A stretch of 64,000 nt of DNA from positions 62,001 through 126,000 of the forward strand of contig JAGBMJ010000062.1 in NCBI GenBank assembly GCA_017634975.1, read 5' to 3'. A program made the translations under genes and the position numbers. The stretch's first letter is position 1, and each line of letters opens with the position of its first letter. The notes beneath the pieces are model-generated. The model saw only the letters and a list, made by a program, of their open reading frames with translations. It was not told the DNA's origin and made no database searches. Positions 34,652 through 43,042 of the stretch are shown in pieces. This stretch comes from Lachnospiraceae bacterium. Lineage in GTDB: Bacteria; Bacillota; Clostridia; Lachnospirales; Lachnospiraceae.

Positions 34652-35629
34652 ATGCAGAACCGGAACGGCAGAAGGACAGCATACAATACCGCATTGATCG
34701 AACAGAGAGCAGATCCTTATGTGTTGCAGGCAGAGGACGGGACGTATTATTTTACGGCATCGGTACCGGATTATGATCGTATCGTATTGCGCCATGCAGA
34801 TACATTGACGGGACTGGCGGATGCGGAGGAGACGGTTATCTGGGTGCGGCATGAAGAGGGGAATATGAGCCGGCATATCTGGGCGCCGGAGCTGCATTAT
34901 ATCGATGGCAGATGGTACATCTATTTTGCCGCATCCAGACAGGATGATATCTGGAGACTGCGTCCGTATATCCTGTGCTGCGAAGGGCAGGATCCGATGA
35001 AGGATGCCTGGAAGGAGCTGGGCAAGATCCAGCGCAGTGATGATGATATCTATTCCTTCCGTGCCTTTTCTCTGGACGCGACGGTATTTCAGAACAAGGG
35101 AAAATGGTATTTTGTCTGGGCGGAGAAAGTGAGTGTGGGTATTCAGATCTCCAATCTGTATATTGCGGAGATGGAGAGTCCGGTCAAGTTAAAGACGGCG
35201 CAGGTATTGCTTACCACGCCGGACTATGCCTGGGAACGCAGGGATATCTGGGTAAATGAAGGCCCGGCCGTTCTGCGGCACAATGGGCGTATTTATCTGA
35301 CTTATTCGGCAAGTGCGACCGGCGAATGCTATTGTATGGGTATGCTGAGCATCGGTGAGGAGGAAGATCTGCTCGATCCGCGCGCCTGGAAAAAGGAAAA
35401 GCAGCCGGTATTGGCTTCCGACCGGGAAAAGGGATTCTACGGACCCGGGCATAACTGCTTTACCAAACTGCCAGACGGTACGGATGTATGCATTTATCAT
35501 GCGAGAACGTATGCCGAGATCGAGGGGGATCCGCTTTACGATCCCAACCGTCACGCATTTGCCATGAAAGTGGAATGGGACGAGAACGGTGACCCGGTGT
35601 TTGATTACCGAAACAATCTGGCGCAGTGA
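34652..35629 (+). CDS. GH43 glycosidase, likely alpha-L-arabinofuranosidase
   Basis: A 325-residue five-bladed propeller enzyme of family GH43, without signal peptide, so cytosolic. The catalytic triad is visible: base Asp21 in RADPYV, modulator Asp142 in SLDATVF, acid Glu203 in VNEGPAVL. IWAPELHYIDGRWYIYFAAS is a family hallmark, and YGPGHN carries the conserved His. It probably trims imported arabino-oligosaccharides. The ATG at 34652 is 8 bases after GAGAGG; a GTG three codons earlier is less likely. It is first of a plus-strand operon with the secreted arabinanase 50 bases behind. Confidence 0.88.
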   Translation: MQNRNGRRTAYNTALIEQRADPYVLQAEDGTYYFTASVPDYDRIVLRHADTLTGLADAEETVIWVRHEEGNMSRHIWAPELHYIDGRWYIYFAASRQDDIWRLRPYILCCEGQDPMKDAWKELGKIQRSDDDIYSFRAFSLDATVFQNKGKWYFVWAEKVSVGIQISNLYIAEMESPVKLKTAQVLLTTPDYAWERRDIWVNEGPAVLRHNGRIYLTYSASATGECYCMGMLSIGEEEDLLDPRAWKKEKQPVLASDREKGFYGPGHNCFTKLPDGTDVCIYHARTYAEIEGDPLYDPNRHAFAMKVEWDENGDPVFDYRNNLAQ

Positions 35630-35679
35630 ATATTTGATAACGGTTGCAATATCTGCAGCAGACAGTGGGAGGATAAGGG

Positions 35680-37221
35680 ATGCGGGAGCGGACAGGATGG
35701 CGGAAAAACGGGATCCGGTATGCGGGAGCGGCCGGCATACTCGGATTGCTTTTGTGCGGATGCAATACAGGGGAGGCGACAGCTCTGCAGGAGCGTGTGG
35801 AGACACCTGTTTTGGAGGCACCTATGGAAATCACGATAAAAACCGGAAACTATAAAAACGGTATTTCCTGCCATGATCCGCAGATCCTGTATGCAAACGG
35901 CACCTACTATATGACAGGTTCGCATCAGGTGCTGGCAAAGTCGCAGGACCTGAAGGAGTGGCAGTATAACGGCAATAAGATGTTCTCCAATATCTACAGC
36001 GGCGATCTGCCGGCGTTTGCCTACGTGGGCAAGAACGATCAGGGGGACTATTCGGTCTGGGCATCCAATCTGTATTACAACGAAACGATGGGAAAGTATC
36101 TGATGTATTTCTGCACCAGTTCCACCTATATCAAATCCACTCTGGCGCTGGCGGTGTCAGATACGCCGGACGGACCGTATACCTATACGGATACCCTGTT
36201 GTATTCCGGATTTGAAACGTCCACGGTAGATCAGACGGATGTAAAGGCGGTGCTGGGAGAAGATGCGGACATCGACCGGTATTTTAAGTATGGCGGATAT
36301 GATAACAAAAAATGGCCGAACTGCATCGATCCGGCTATTATTGAAGACACGGACGGAAAAACCTGGATGATCTACGGGTCATGGTCGGGCGGATTGTTTT
36401 TGCTTCAGATCGATCCGGCGACAGGACTGCCGATCCATCCGGAAGCGGATGAGGCAAACGGAGTGGATCCGTATTTCGGTTATCATCTGATCGGCGGCGG
36501 TCATCATGCGTGCGAGGGGCCGTATCTGACCTATTCCCCGGAGACCGGGTACTACTATCTGTTTGCGTCTTTTGGCGGGCTGAACCGTGAAGAAGGCTAT
36601 CAGATCCGGCAGTTCCGCAGCGCGTCGATCACCGGACCGTATTTGGATGCGGCAGGGCAGCTGATGGGAGATCAGGAAAACTATATGAGCTACGGACTCA
36701 AAATGATGGGAAATTATAAACTTCCCAGTCTGGAGACGGCCTATATGGCGCCGGGCGGTCAGTCGGTATTTACCGGAGCAGACGGAGATACCTATCTGGT
36801 CTATCATCAGCGTTTTGATCAGGGGACGGAATATCATGAGCCCCGGGTGCACAAGATCTTTATGAACCGGGATGGATGGTATGTTGCAGCGCCGTTTGAA
36901 TACCAGGGTGAGAAGCTTTCGGAGAGCGGCTATGATACGGCAGGGATCCGCGGAACGTTCTATGTGCTCGATCATGAACAGGATGTGGGAAATCTGATCC
37001 ATACGGCAGAGGAATGCAGCTTCGAAAACGGTGTGATCCGCGGTGCATTTGAAGGCAGTTATGAAGTGGCGGAAGGCAGCTGCGATATCCGCATCACGAT
37101 CCATGGGAAAGAGTATTGCGGTGTGATCGTGGAGATGACCGATGAGGCAGGCAATGATACCCTTTGCATCACGGCGGCCGGTGCGGACAACCGTAGCATC
37201 TGGGCAGTGCAGTACCGGTAA
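35680..37221 (+). CDS. GH43 arabinan endo-1,5-alpha-L-arabinosidase, lipoprotein
   Basis: A 513-residue cell-surface enzyme that cuts arabinan chains. The signal peptide ends in the lipobox GLLLCGC (Cys28). The propeller has base Asp66 in SCHDPQ, modulator Asp217 in NCIDPAI and acid Glu279 in HHACEGPYL. The last about 110 residues form the lipocalin-like GH43 C-terminal domain. It is paralogous to the enzyme part of the 1093-residue fusion at 43043 (shared GLFLLQIDPATGL-like, GPYLTY...TGYYYLFASFG segments). GGGAGGATAAGGG is the ribosome site. It is followed by a strong terminator. Confidence 0.9.
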   Translation: MRERTGWRKNGIRYAGAAGILGLLLCGCNTGEATALQERVETPVLEAPMEITIKTGNYKNGISCHDPQILYANGTYYMTGSHQVLAKSQDLKEWQYNGNKMFSNIYSGDLPAFAYVGKNDQGDYSVWASNLYYNETMGKYLMYFCTSSTYIKSTLALAVSDTPDGPYTYTDTLLYSGFETSTVDQTDVKAVLGEDADIDRYFKYGGYDNKKWPNCIDPAIIEDTDGKTWMIYGSWSGGLFLLQIDPATGLPIHPEADEANGVDPYFGYHLIGGGHHACEGPYLTYSPETGYYYLFASFGGLNREEGYQIRQFRSASITGPYLDAAGQLMGDQENYMSYGLKMMGNYKLPSLETAYMAPGGQSVFTGADGDTYLVYHQRFDQGTEYHEPRVHKIFMNRDGWYVAAPFEYQGEKLSESGYDTAGIRGTFYVLDHEQDVGNLIHTAEECSFENGVIRGAFEGSYEVAEGSCDIRITIHGKEYCGVIVEMTDEAGNDTLCITAAGADNRSIWAVQYR

Positions 37222-37296
37222 AACAGTACAATATTTATGATGAGCTAAAATAATTTATCTGACACAAGAGAAAAGATCCGATCGCCGACAGGGAAA

Positions 37297-37346
37297 AACG
37301 ATCCGGCAGCCCGCATTTTTTGCAGGCTGCCGGATCGTTGCATTTT
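37297..37346 (+). terminator. Terminator of the first GH43 operon
   Basis: A perfect 15-bp stem (AACGATCCGGCAGCC and complement) with a T-rich loop, then GCATTTTTG. Confidence 0.85.
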
Positions 37347-37448
37347 TGAGAAAAGCATTATAAGTTATAGTATTTTATGGTATACAAGTATACAGAAGAA
37401 TTTCTTTAGGCACATTGTTGTATAAATAAAATCAAAAATATACAACAC

Positions 37449-37484
37449 TTACAAAAGTATTAAAATAGTTTAGTAAATACTAAA
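37449..37484 (+). promoter_or_regulatory. Arabinan-regulon operator, site 2
   Basis: TTTAGTAAATACTAAA, a near-perfect palindrome, ends 7 bases before the -35 box. A weaker match, TTACAAAAGTATTAAA, lies 20 bp upstream. The geometry is identical to the site at 34525-34560. Confidence 0.7.
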
Positions 37485-37491
37485 ATAATTA

Positions 37492-37520
37492 TTGACACGC
37501 TAAAAAGGAAAGGGTAAGAT
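37492..37520 (+). promoter_or_regulatory. Promoter for the ABC importer operon
   Basis: TTGACA, 17 bases, TAAGAT. The leader is about 55 bases before the binding-protein start. Confidence 0.65.
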
Positions 37521-37582
37521 AGAATTATCAAAAACCGGTGCAAAGTAAGTTTGCACACCAGATTATTCAGGAGGAAAATGAA

Positions 37583-39064
37583 ATGAAGAAGAGATTGTTG
37601 GCATTATCTTCGGCATTGATGCTTACCGCCACCATGATCGGTTGCGGCAACATTGCTACCGTAGAAGAAACCGGCGAAGCCGAGCCTGTTGCGGCACAGA
37701 CAGGGACCGATGGCGGCGCAGCGACACCGGACAGCGGATCCAGTGCAGATTCCCTGACCGGTAACGGGGACAAGACGATCAAGGTATTCCTGTATATGCA
37801 GGAGCATGAAAAAGAGATCTACAAGGGGCTGGTAGAACAGTTCGTGGCAGACCATAAGGATGAGATCAAGGAAGTAAAGTTTGAGATCACTACACAGGAC
37901 GAGTATAATCAGAAGATGATCGCAAACATGACCGCAGGCGATCTTCCCGATGTGTTCTATGTAGGACCGGCAGCTGTCCGCTCTTATGTAGACAACGGTT
38001 ATGTACTTCCGCTGGATTCCTATGTGGACAGTGCAACGATCGATAAGATCTGGGGTACCACGCAGACGATCTACCGTTACGACGGCAAGAATGTGGGAAG
38101 CGGTTCCCTGTATGCTCTGCCGAAGGATCTTTCCTGCTTTGCATTTGCGTACAACCAGGATCTGTTCGATGCGGCAGGTCTGGAGTATCCGGATCCGAAC
38201 AAGCCGTATACCTATGACGAGTTTATCGAAGTATGCGAGAAGCTGACCATCGATAAGGATGGCGACGGCGAGATCGATCAGTGGGGCGTTGCCAATGCCG
38301 ATCAGTTCGGTATGACACCGTATCTGTACAGCAACGGCGTAAAGTTCTTAAATGATGATATGACAAAGGTAAATGTTGCAAACAATCCGGCAATGGAAAG
38401 AGCGCTCACCTTCTATACCGACCTGACACTGAACGGTCTGACACCGTCTGTAGATCAGGATACGGCACTTGGCGGTTACCAGAGATGGCTGGATGGCCAG
38501 ATCGGTTTCTATGCCTGCGGCACCTGGGATGTGGCAGCGTTTATGGATCCGAACACCTTCCCGTATAAGTGGAATCTGTGCGGCTGGCCGGTAGGACCGG
38601 ATGGTGACGGCAGATCACATACCTGGATGGGCTCCGTAGGTTACTGTGTTTCCAAGAATACCGAAAATCCGGATCTGTGCGCAGAGCTGATCGCACGGCT
38701 CTCCACCAGTGAAGAGGGACAGAAGGCCGTATCCGGTATCACGACCGGCAACTCCATCCAGCTCCCGAATATCGTGGATCTGGCTTATGGTGAATTCAAA
38801 ACTGCGGTAGCAGACGGTACCGTACCGTATGCATCCAACGTAGATGTGATCTTTGGTTACTTTGACAGCAACGATCATTATGCGGCAGCACTTCAGGAAA
38901 CCGACTATACCTACAACGGTGAGTGGTTCGATCCGTTCTGGCAGGGTGTTTCCAATATCAAGCGCGGCAATATCTCCGTGCAGGAATTCCTGCAGCAGGT
39001 AGAGCCGGAGATGCAGACTGCACTGGATAATGCGATCGAACTGCAGAATTCCGCTACAAACTGA
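37583..39064 (+). CDS. Sugar ABC transporter substrate-binding lipoprotein
   Basis: A 493-residue CUT1-type extracellular solute-binding protein. Lipobox TMIGCGN follows the signal peptide (MKKRLLALSSALMLTATM), then an Ala/Asp/Gly linker. The mature part has IKVFLYMQEHEKEIYKGLVEQF, MTAGDLPDVFYVGPAAV, and YALPKDLSCFAFAYNQDLFDAAGLEYP, all typical of family 1 binding proteins. Between two GH43 genes and the operator shared with them, it most likely binds arabino-oligosaccharides. AGGAGGAAA precedes the ATG; a longer frame from 37538 is rejected. Confidence 0.9.
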   Translation: MKKRLLALSSALMLTATMIGCGNIATVEETGEAEPVAAQTGTDGGAATPDSGSSADSLTGNGDKTIKVFLYMQEHEKEIYKGLVEQFVADHKDEIKEVKFEITTQDEYNQKMIANMTAGDLPDVFYVGPAAVRSYVDNGYVLPLDSYVDSATIDKIWGTTQTIYRYDGKNVGSGSLYALPKDLSCFAFAYNQDLFDAAGLEYPDPNKPYTYDEFIEVCEKLTIDKDGDGEIDQWGVANADQFGMTPYLYSNGVKFLNDDMTKVNVANNPAMERALTFYTDLTLNGLTPSVDQDTALGGYQRWLDGQIGFYACGTWDVAAFMDPNTFPYKWNLCGWPVGPDGDGRSHTWMGSVGYCVSKNTENPDLCAELIARLSTSEEGQKAVSGITTGNSIQLPNIVDLAYGEFKTAVADGTVPYASNVDVIFGYFDSNDHYAAALQETDYTYNGEWFDPFWQGVSNIKRGNISVQEFLQQVEPEMQTALDNAIELQNSATN

Positions 39065-39079
39065 TCCGTAATTGAATAG

Positions 39080-39115
39080 GGCCCCTTTGTGAAAATGAAG
39101 GGGCCTTATTTTATA
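39080..39115 (+). terminator. Intra-operon terminator/attenuator
   Basis: GGCCCCTT/AAGGGGCC stem, 10-base loop, then TTATTTTAT, between the binding-protein gene and its permeases. Partial read-through would give more binding protein than permease; it may also protect the upstream mRNA end. Confidence 0.7.
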
Positions 39116-39134
39116 CCAAAAAGAGGGAAACGAA

Positions 39135-40061
39135 ATGGCAAGAAGAAAACAAAAAAAGGTGAAGGTAAAGCTGTCGCAGATGGCAAAACGGGAGGAACGA
39201 TGGGCGTGGCTGTTCATTGTGGCACCTTTTCTGGGCTTCATGCTTTTTATGGCATATCCGATCGTGTTTGCGCTGATCGCAAGTATGAGCCGCTGGACCG
39301 GACTCAATTCTCTTTGGGGAAACATGGCCGGGCTGCGAAATTATAAAGAGATCCTCTCGGATGTCAAATTCTGGAGAGCGATGGGAACCACGATCATCTA
39401 TATGATCGGTATTCCGATCGGTATGATCCTGGGTCTGACTTTGGCGATGGGACTGAACCGTCTGAACAAGAGCCGCAGGGTATTTATGACGATGTACTAT
39501 GTACCGGTGGTTTCTTCCCTGGTAGCGGTATCCATCCTGTGGGCGTGGGTATTCAACTATGACTATGGCCTGTTAAATTCTATCTTTAAAGTACTGACCG
39601 GAAAGCATGGTCCGAACTGGCTGGGGGATGAAACGATGATCAAGATCTCTATGATCATCTTTATGACCTGGAAAGGTCTGGGAAGCTCCATTATCCTGTA
39701 TCTGGCCGGTTTGCAGAGTATTCCGAAAGACTATTACGAGGCAGCGATGATCGACGGTGCCAATGCGTGGGAAAAATTCAAAGCCATCACGTTACCTCTG
39801 ATCTCGCCGGTTACGTTTTACATATTGATCACCAGTCTGATCGGCGGTTTCCAGGTGTTTGTAGAGGTACAGGTCATGGCGGCAAACGGCGGACCGAATT
39901 ACAGTGCTGCTACCGTAGTATTCTATCTGTATGATAAAGCGTTCAAGAACGGTCAGCTCGGTTACGGAAGTGCGGTAGCCGTGATCCTGGCGGTCATCAT
40001 CTTTATCATTACGGCGCTGAACTTCTACGGACAGAACAAATGGGTCAAGACCATAGATTAA
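39135..40061 (+). CDS. Sugar ABC transporter permease 1
   Basis: Six-helix inner-membrane subunit of a CUT1 importer (UgpA/MalF type). A basic N-terminus (MARRKQKKVKVKLSQMAKREER) is followed by hydrophobic segments. The cytoplasmic EAA loop, which contacts the ATPase, is YYEAAMIDGANAWEKFKAITLPLISP. 308 residues. GAGGGAAAC lies before the ATG. No ATPase gene is in this operon; CUT1 systems often use a shared MsmX-like ATPase encoded elsewhere. Confidence 0.92.
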   Translation: MARRKQKKVKVKLSQMAKREERWAWLFIVAPFLGFMLFMAYPIVFALIASMSRWTGLNSLWGNMAGLRNYKEILSDVKFWRAMGTTIIYMIGIPIGMILGLTLAMGLNRLNKSRRVFMTMYYVPVVSSLVAVSILWAWVFNYDYGLLNSIFKVLTGKHGPNWLGDETMIKISMIIFMTWKGLGSSIILYLAGLQSIPKDYYEAAMIDGANAWEKFKAITLPLISPVTFYILITSLIGGFQVFVEVQVMAANGGPNYSAATVVFYLYDKAFKNGQLGYGSAVAVILAVIIFIITALNFYGQNKWVKTID

Positions 40062-40074
40062 GGAGGTGGGAAGC

Positions 40075-40947
40075 GTGGCTGAAATAAAGGTAAAAACCTT
40101 AAATGAAAAAAAGAAAGTAAACAGCAAAAAGGCTGCGGAAATCGTTATTTTTATCCTGCTGGCCTGCGGCGCGGCGATCATGGTGTTCCCGCTGATCTAT
40201 ATGGTGGCCACTTCGTTTATGACAAAGAACCAGATCTTATCCGGCAAACTGTCGATCTTTCCGGATCCGATCCTGATCGGAAAATATTCGCAGGTGCTCA
40301 AGAAAGGTGAGTTTATCAGCGGTATCTTTAATACGATCAAAGTGGAGATCCCGGTGCTGCTCATCGGTGGATTTACTTCTTCCCTGGCGGCATTTGCGTT
40401 TGCCAAGATGGAGTTTCGCGGTAAAACGGCTCTGTTCCTGGCATTGCTGGCAACGATCATGATCCCCTTTGCGGTGGTTATGATCCCGCAGTACGTATTG
40501 TTTACCAAGCTGAAATGGACCAATTCCCTGCTCCCGCTGATCATCCCGGGATGTTTCGGAAATGTGAGCATGATCTTTTTCCTGCGGCAGAACCTCTACA
40601 GCATCCCTAAGGATCTGATGGAGGCAGCCAAACTGGACGGATGTAACTATTTTATGACATACTGGAAGATCTTCCTTCCGCTGATGAAGGGAGCACTCGG
40701 TACCCAGCTGATGCTGTGGTTTATGGGGATCTGGAATGATTACCTGGCACCGACCATCTTCCTGCGTGACGAGAAGACCTGGACCCTGCAGGTGGTGATC
40801 CGGTCCTTCAACTCCTATTATGCGATCCAGAGCGATTATGCTTTGATCATGGCGGCGTCCGTTATTGCAATGCTGCCAACCTTACTGCTGTTCTTTATCT
40901 TCCAGCGCGTGATCATTGAATCGATCGCGATCAGCGGTATCAAATAA
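40075..40947 (+). CDS. Sugar ABC transporter permease 2
   Basis: Second permease (UgpE/MalG type), with six predicted helices and the EAA loop LMEAAKLDGCNYFMTYWKIFLPLMKG. The GTG at 40075 lies 8 bases after AGGAGG, better than the in-frame GTG that overlaps this site. 290 residues. It ends in IAISGIK, a typical MalG-like end. It forms the heterodimer pore with the upstream permease. Confidence 0.92.
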   Translation: MAEIKVKTLNEKKKVNSKKAAEIVIFILLACGAAIMVFPLIYMVATSFMTKNQILSGKLSIFPDPILIGKYSQVLKKGEFISGIFNTIKVEIPVLLIGGFTSSLAAFAFAKMEFRGKTALFLALLATIMIPFAVVMIPQYVLFTKLKWTNSLLPLIIPGCFGNVSMIFFLRQNLYSIPKDLMEAAKLDGCNYFMTYWKIFLPLMKGALGTQLMLWFMGIWNDYLAPTIFLRDEKTWTLQVVIRSFNSYYAIQSDYALIMAASVIAMLPTLLLFFIFQRVIIESIAISGIK

Positions 40948-40973
40948 AGACAGTAGTACCTCCTTCTATGTGT

Positions 40974-41017
40974 GCGCCGCTTCAAAATCGTAAGGTTTCG
41001 GGAGCGGCGCGTTTGTT
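40974..41017 (+). terminator. Terminator after the permeases
   Basis: GCGCCGCT/AGCGGCGC stem with a 21-base loop, then GTTTGTTT. Confidence 0.65.
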
Positions 41018-41113
41018 TCCGGGGAAAGATTCTGCTATACTGTCTGTATAGTGGAAGAGATAATAATGATGACCCGGTTTCACGGATGCGAAAGGAAGGT
41101 ATGAAAAAGAGAT

Positions 41114-41761
41114 ATGTCTTACGATAATCCGGTCATACGATTTTTGAATAAGTTAACGGATCTGATCTTTTTGAACTTTTTGTTTTTGCTTTGTTCCCTT
41201 CCGATCGTGACGATGGGAGCGGCACTGACGGCCATGTATGCGGTCAATCTGCGTTCGGTCCGGGAGGGAGACGGCTATGTGGCGAAACGTTTCTTTAAAG
41301 CATTTAAAGAAAACTTCATGCAGGCGACGGCGGCCTGGCTGATGGTTCTGCTTGCTGCGGGCATCCTGTTTCTGGATATCCGTTTCTGGCAGGCAAGTGG
41401 TATCGGCGGTATGGCCCAAATGATGCTGTTGCTTTCCGGGATCCTGGCGCTGATCCTGTGGATGATCTCGCTTTGGGTGTTTCCGGTGATCGCCAAGATG
41501 CGGGACAGACTGATGGTGCAGATCGTCAATGCTGCCAAAATGACTTTTGCGTTTTTTCTGCCGCATACACTCGTCTGTATGATCTTATGTGCAGGTGCTG
41601 CTTATCTGGCGACGATCAGCGTGAGTGTCTTGATGCTGATGGCGGTATTCGGGATCGCATTCATTAACTGGATCTGCTGTTTCTTTTTCTACAAGGGATT
41701 TGCCAGAGTCATAAAAGAAGAACCTATCGGGGAAGAGGATTATCTCTATCCGCACGGATAG
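41114..41761 (+). CDS. DUF624 (YesL-like) membrane protein
   Basis: A 215-residue membrane protein with about five hydrophobic segments. NPVIRFLNKLTDLIFLNFLFLLCSLPIVTMGAALTAMY is the family's defining N-terminus. DUF624 proteins sit beside CUT1 sugar importers throughout Bacillota; their role is unknown, possibly transporter assembly. An internal stretch WMISLWVFPVIAKM is also typical. It has its own start after GGAAGGT, and a TATACT box lies about 75 bases upstream, inside a CTATAC/GTATAG inverted repeat. Confidence 0.88.
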   Translation: MSYDNPVIRFLNKLTDLIFLNFLFLLCSLPIVTMGAALTAMYAVNLRSVREGDGYVAKRFFKAFKENFMQATAAWLMVLLAAGILFLDIRFWQASGIGGMAQMMLLLSGILALILWMISLWVFPVIAKMRDRLMVQIVNAAKMTFAFFLPHTLVCMILCAGAAYLATISVSVLMLMAVFGIAFINWICCFFFYKGFARVIKEEPIGEEDYLYPHG

Positions 41762-41818
41762 GTTCTTATAAAGGTTCCTTCGGATCAAATGCTGTGCGCA
41801 AAAAATGTGCACGGCATT

Positions 41819-42736
41819 TTATTTTTCGGGCGAGTAACTGATACTTACTTTAATGTCCTGCGCATAATTGCCAAAAGTGCTGCCGAAGATGGTCAGGCCG
41901 CCGATGTGTGCGGCGTCGTCCTTGATTTCCATCCGGAAGGTAAATTTGCTGTTGATGTTGCTCTTAAATTGTTCAATGGTGACATCCGAGATTTTCAGGC
42001 CATCAATATAGGTGCCGGTTTTGTTGATCACCAGCAGTTTTAAAAGGCCGTACTGATTCCAGTTTGGGAACCACCAGTCCGGTGTAAAGATACCGCGTAC
42101 ATCACCGAAATCCCCGGGTGAGGTCCAGGTGCCCAGCTCGATGCCGTTAAGGGAAAAGGTGATGTCGGAAGGCCAGTTGCTGTTGATGCCGGGGGCTTCC
42201 GAAGAAAGCTCTGCCGAGATCATGATCTGTGTGATCTCCTGCAGGGACGGGATGAAGTTCGGGATCTCGTATTCCACGAAACCGCGGGTAAACCAGAGAA
42301 TGTCGGCATTGTAGTGGTCGGGGTGCGCAAAGTAGCGTGTGTCGTCTACTTCACCGATCAGGGCAGAAGAGGTGGAAAGCCCGCAGGTCGGGTATACTTT
42401 GTAATCGGAATAGTGTCCGACCTTTAAACTGGTTGTATAGACGTTCTGGTCGACTTCTTCGGAGTTCAGTTCGATCAGGACTTTGTCCATGGTCAGCGTG
42501 CAGATCTTCTGGTTTCCGTGCCCCTGAGAATCATTGGACGTGGTGATCACGCCGCACGATTCGAGTTTTTTGATATGATTGGTGATCGCACCGTTGGTGA
42601 TCTTCAGCTCCCGCGCGATCTCATTCATATTCATATGCTTGTTTTTCAGTAAAAGCTTGATGATGTCAATGCGGACATCGGAGCCCAATGCCTTAAACAG
42701 CTCTACCGCATTATCCAGGGATGTGATGTGTTGCAT
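41819..42736 (-). CDS. Winged-helix (ArsR-like) regulator with large C-terminal sensor domain
   Basis: A 305-residue transcription factor. The N-terminus is an ArsR-type winged helix: DNAVELFKALGSDVRIDIIKLLLK, MNMNEIARELKITNGAITNHIKKLESCGVI. The rest (about 85-305) is a beta-rich domain of unknown family (IGEVDDTRYFAHPDHYNADILWFTRGFVEYEIPN, WPSDITFSLNGIELGTWTSPGDFG) that may bind a sugar. It carries no ArsR metal-site cysteines. The ATG at 42736 has GGAG 8 bases upstream; an upstream TTG would add 19 residues. Encoded among the arabinan genes, it is the best candidate to bind the shared operator. Confidence 0.82.
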   Translation of the reverse strand: MQHITSLDNAVELFKALGSDVRIDIIKLLLKNKHMNMNEIARELKITNGAITNHIKKLESCGVITTSNDSQGHGNQKICTLTMDKVLIELNSEEVDQNVYTTSLKVGHYSDYKVYPTCGLSTSSALIGEVDDTRYFAHPDHYNADILWFTRGFVEYEIPNFIPSLQEITQIMISAELSSEAPGINSNWPSDITFSLNGIELGTWTSPGDFGDVRGIFTPDWWFPNWNQYGLLKLLVINKTGTYIDGLKISDVTIEQFKSNINSKFTFRMEIKDDAAHIGGLTIFGSTFGNYAQDIKVSISYSPEK

Positions 42737-42792
42737 AAACAGCTTCTCCGATAGTAAAATTATTTCCTGTTTTTTGTAAGGATCTATATACA

Positions 42793-42821
42793 AATATAGT
42801 GAAAAACGGGGGGACGGTCAA
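42793..42821 (-). promoter_or_regulatory. Promoter of the winged-helix regulator
   Basis: On the minus strand TTGACC, 17 bases, TATATT. It gives a leader of about 50 bases. Confidence 0.65.
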
Positions 42822-42898
42822 GGGATTACAGACAGATTTTTTAAAAAAACATAAAATAATTTTTATATCAGGCAAATGCCACAATAAGACTGGAAGGA

Positions 42899-42936
42899 TT
42901 TAGTATCAACTGTCTAAAACTTTAGGTAAACATAAA
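42899..42936 (+). promoter_or_regulatory. Arabinan-regulon operator, site 3
   Basis: TTTAGGTAAACATAAA ends 7 bases before the -35 box, as in sites 1 and 2. Upstream lies a split relative, TTTAGT-N9-CTAAA. The 306-base divergent spacer holds this element and two promoters. Confidence 0.55.
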
Positions 42937-42943
42937 CTTCGTG

Positions 42944-42972
42944 TTGAAATCTATGAAAAAAACGTATATAAT
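42944..42972 (+). promoter_or_regulatory. Promoter of the GGDEF-EAL-LamG-GH43 gene
   Basis: TTGAAA, 17 bases, perfect TATAAT, 70 bases before the ATG. Confidence 0.7.
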
Positions 42973-43042
42973 TGAATAAAAACTAAATTAGATTATATGA
43001 AATTAAAATAAAATGTGACGCAGCGTTCTTTGGGGAGGGCGT

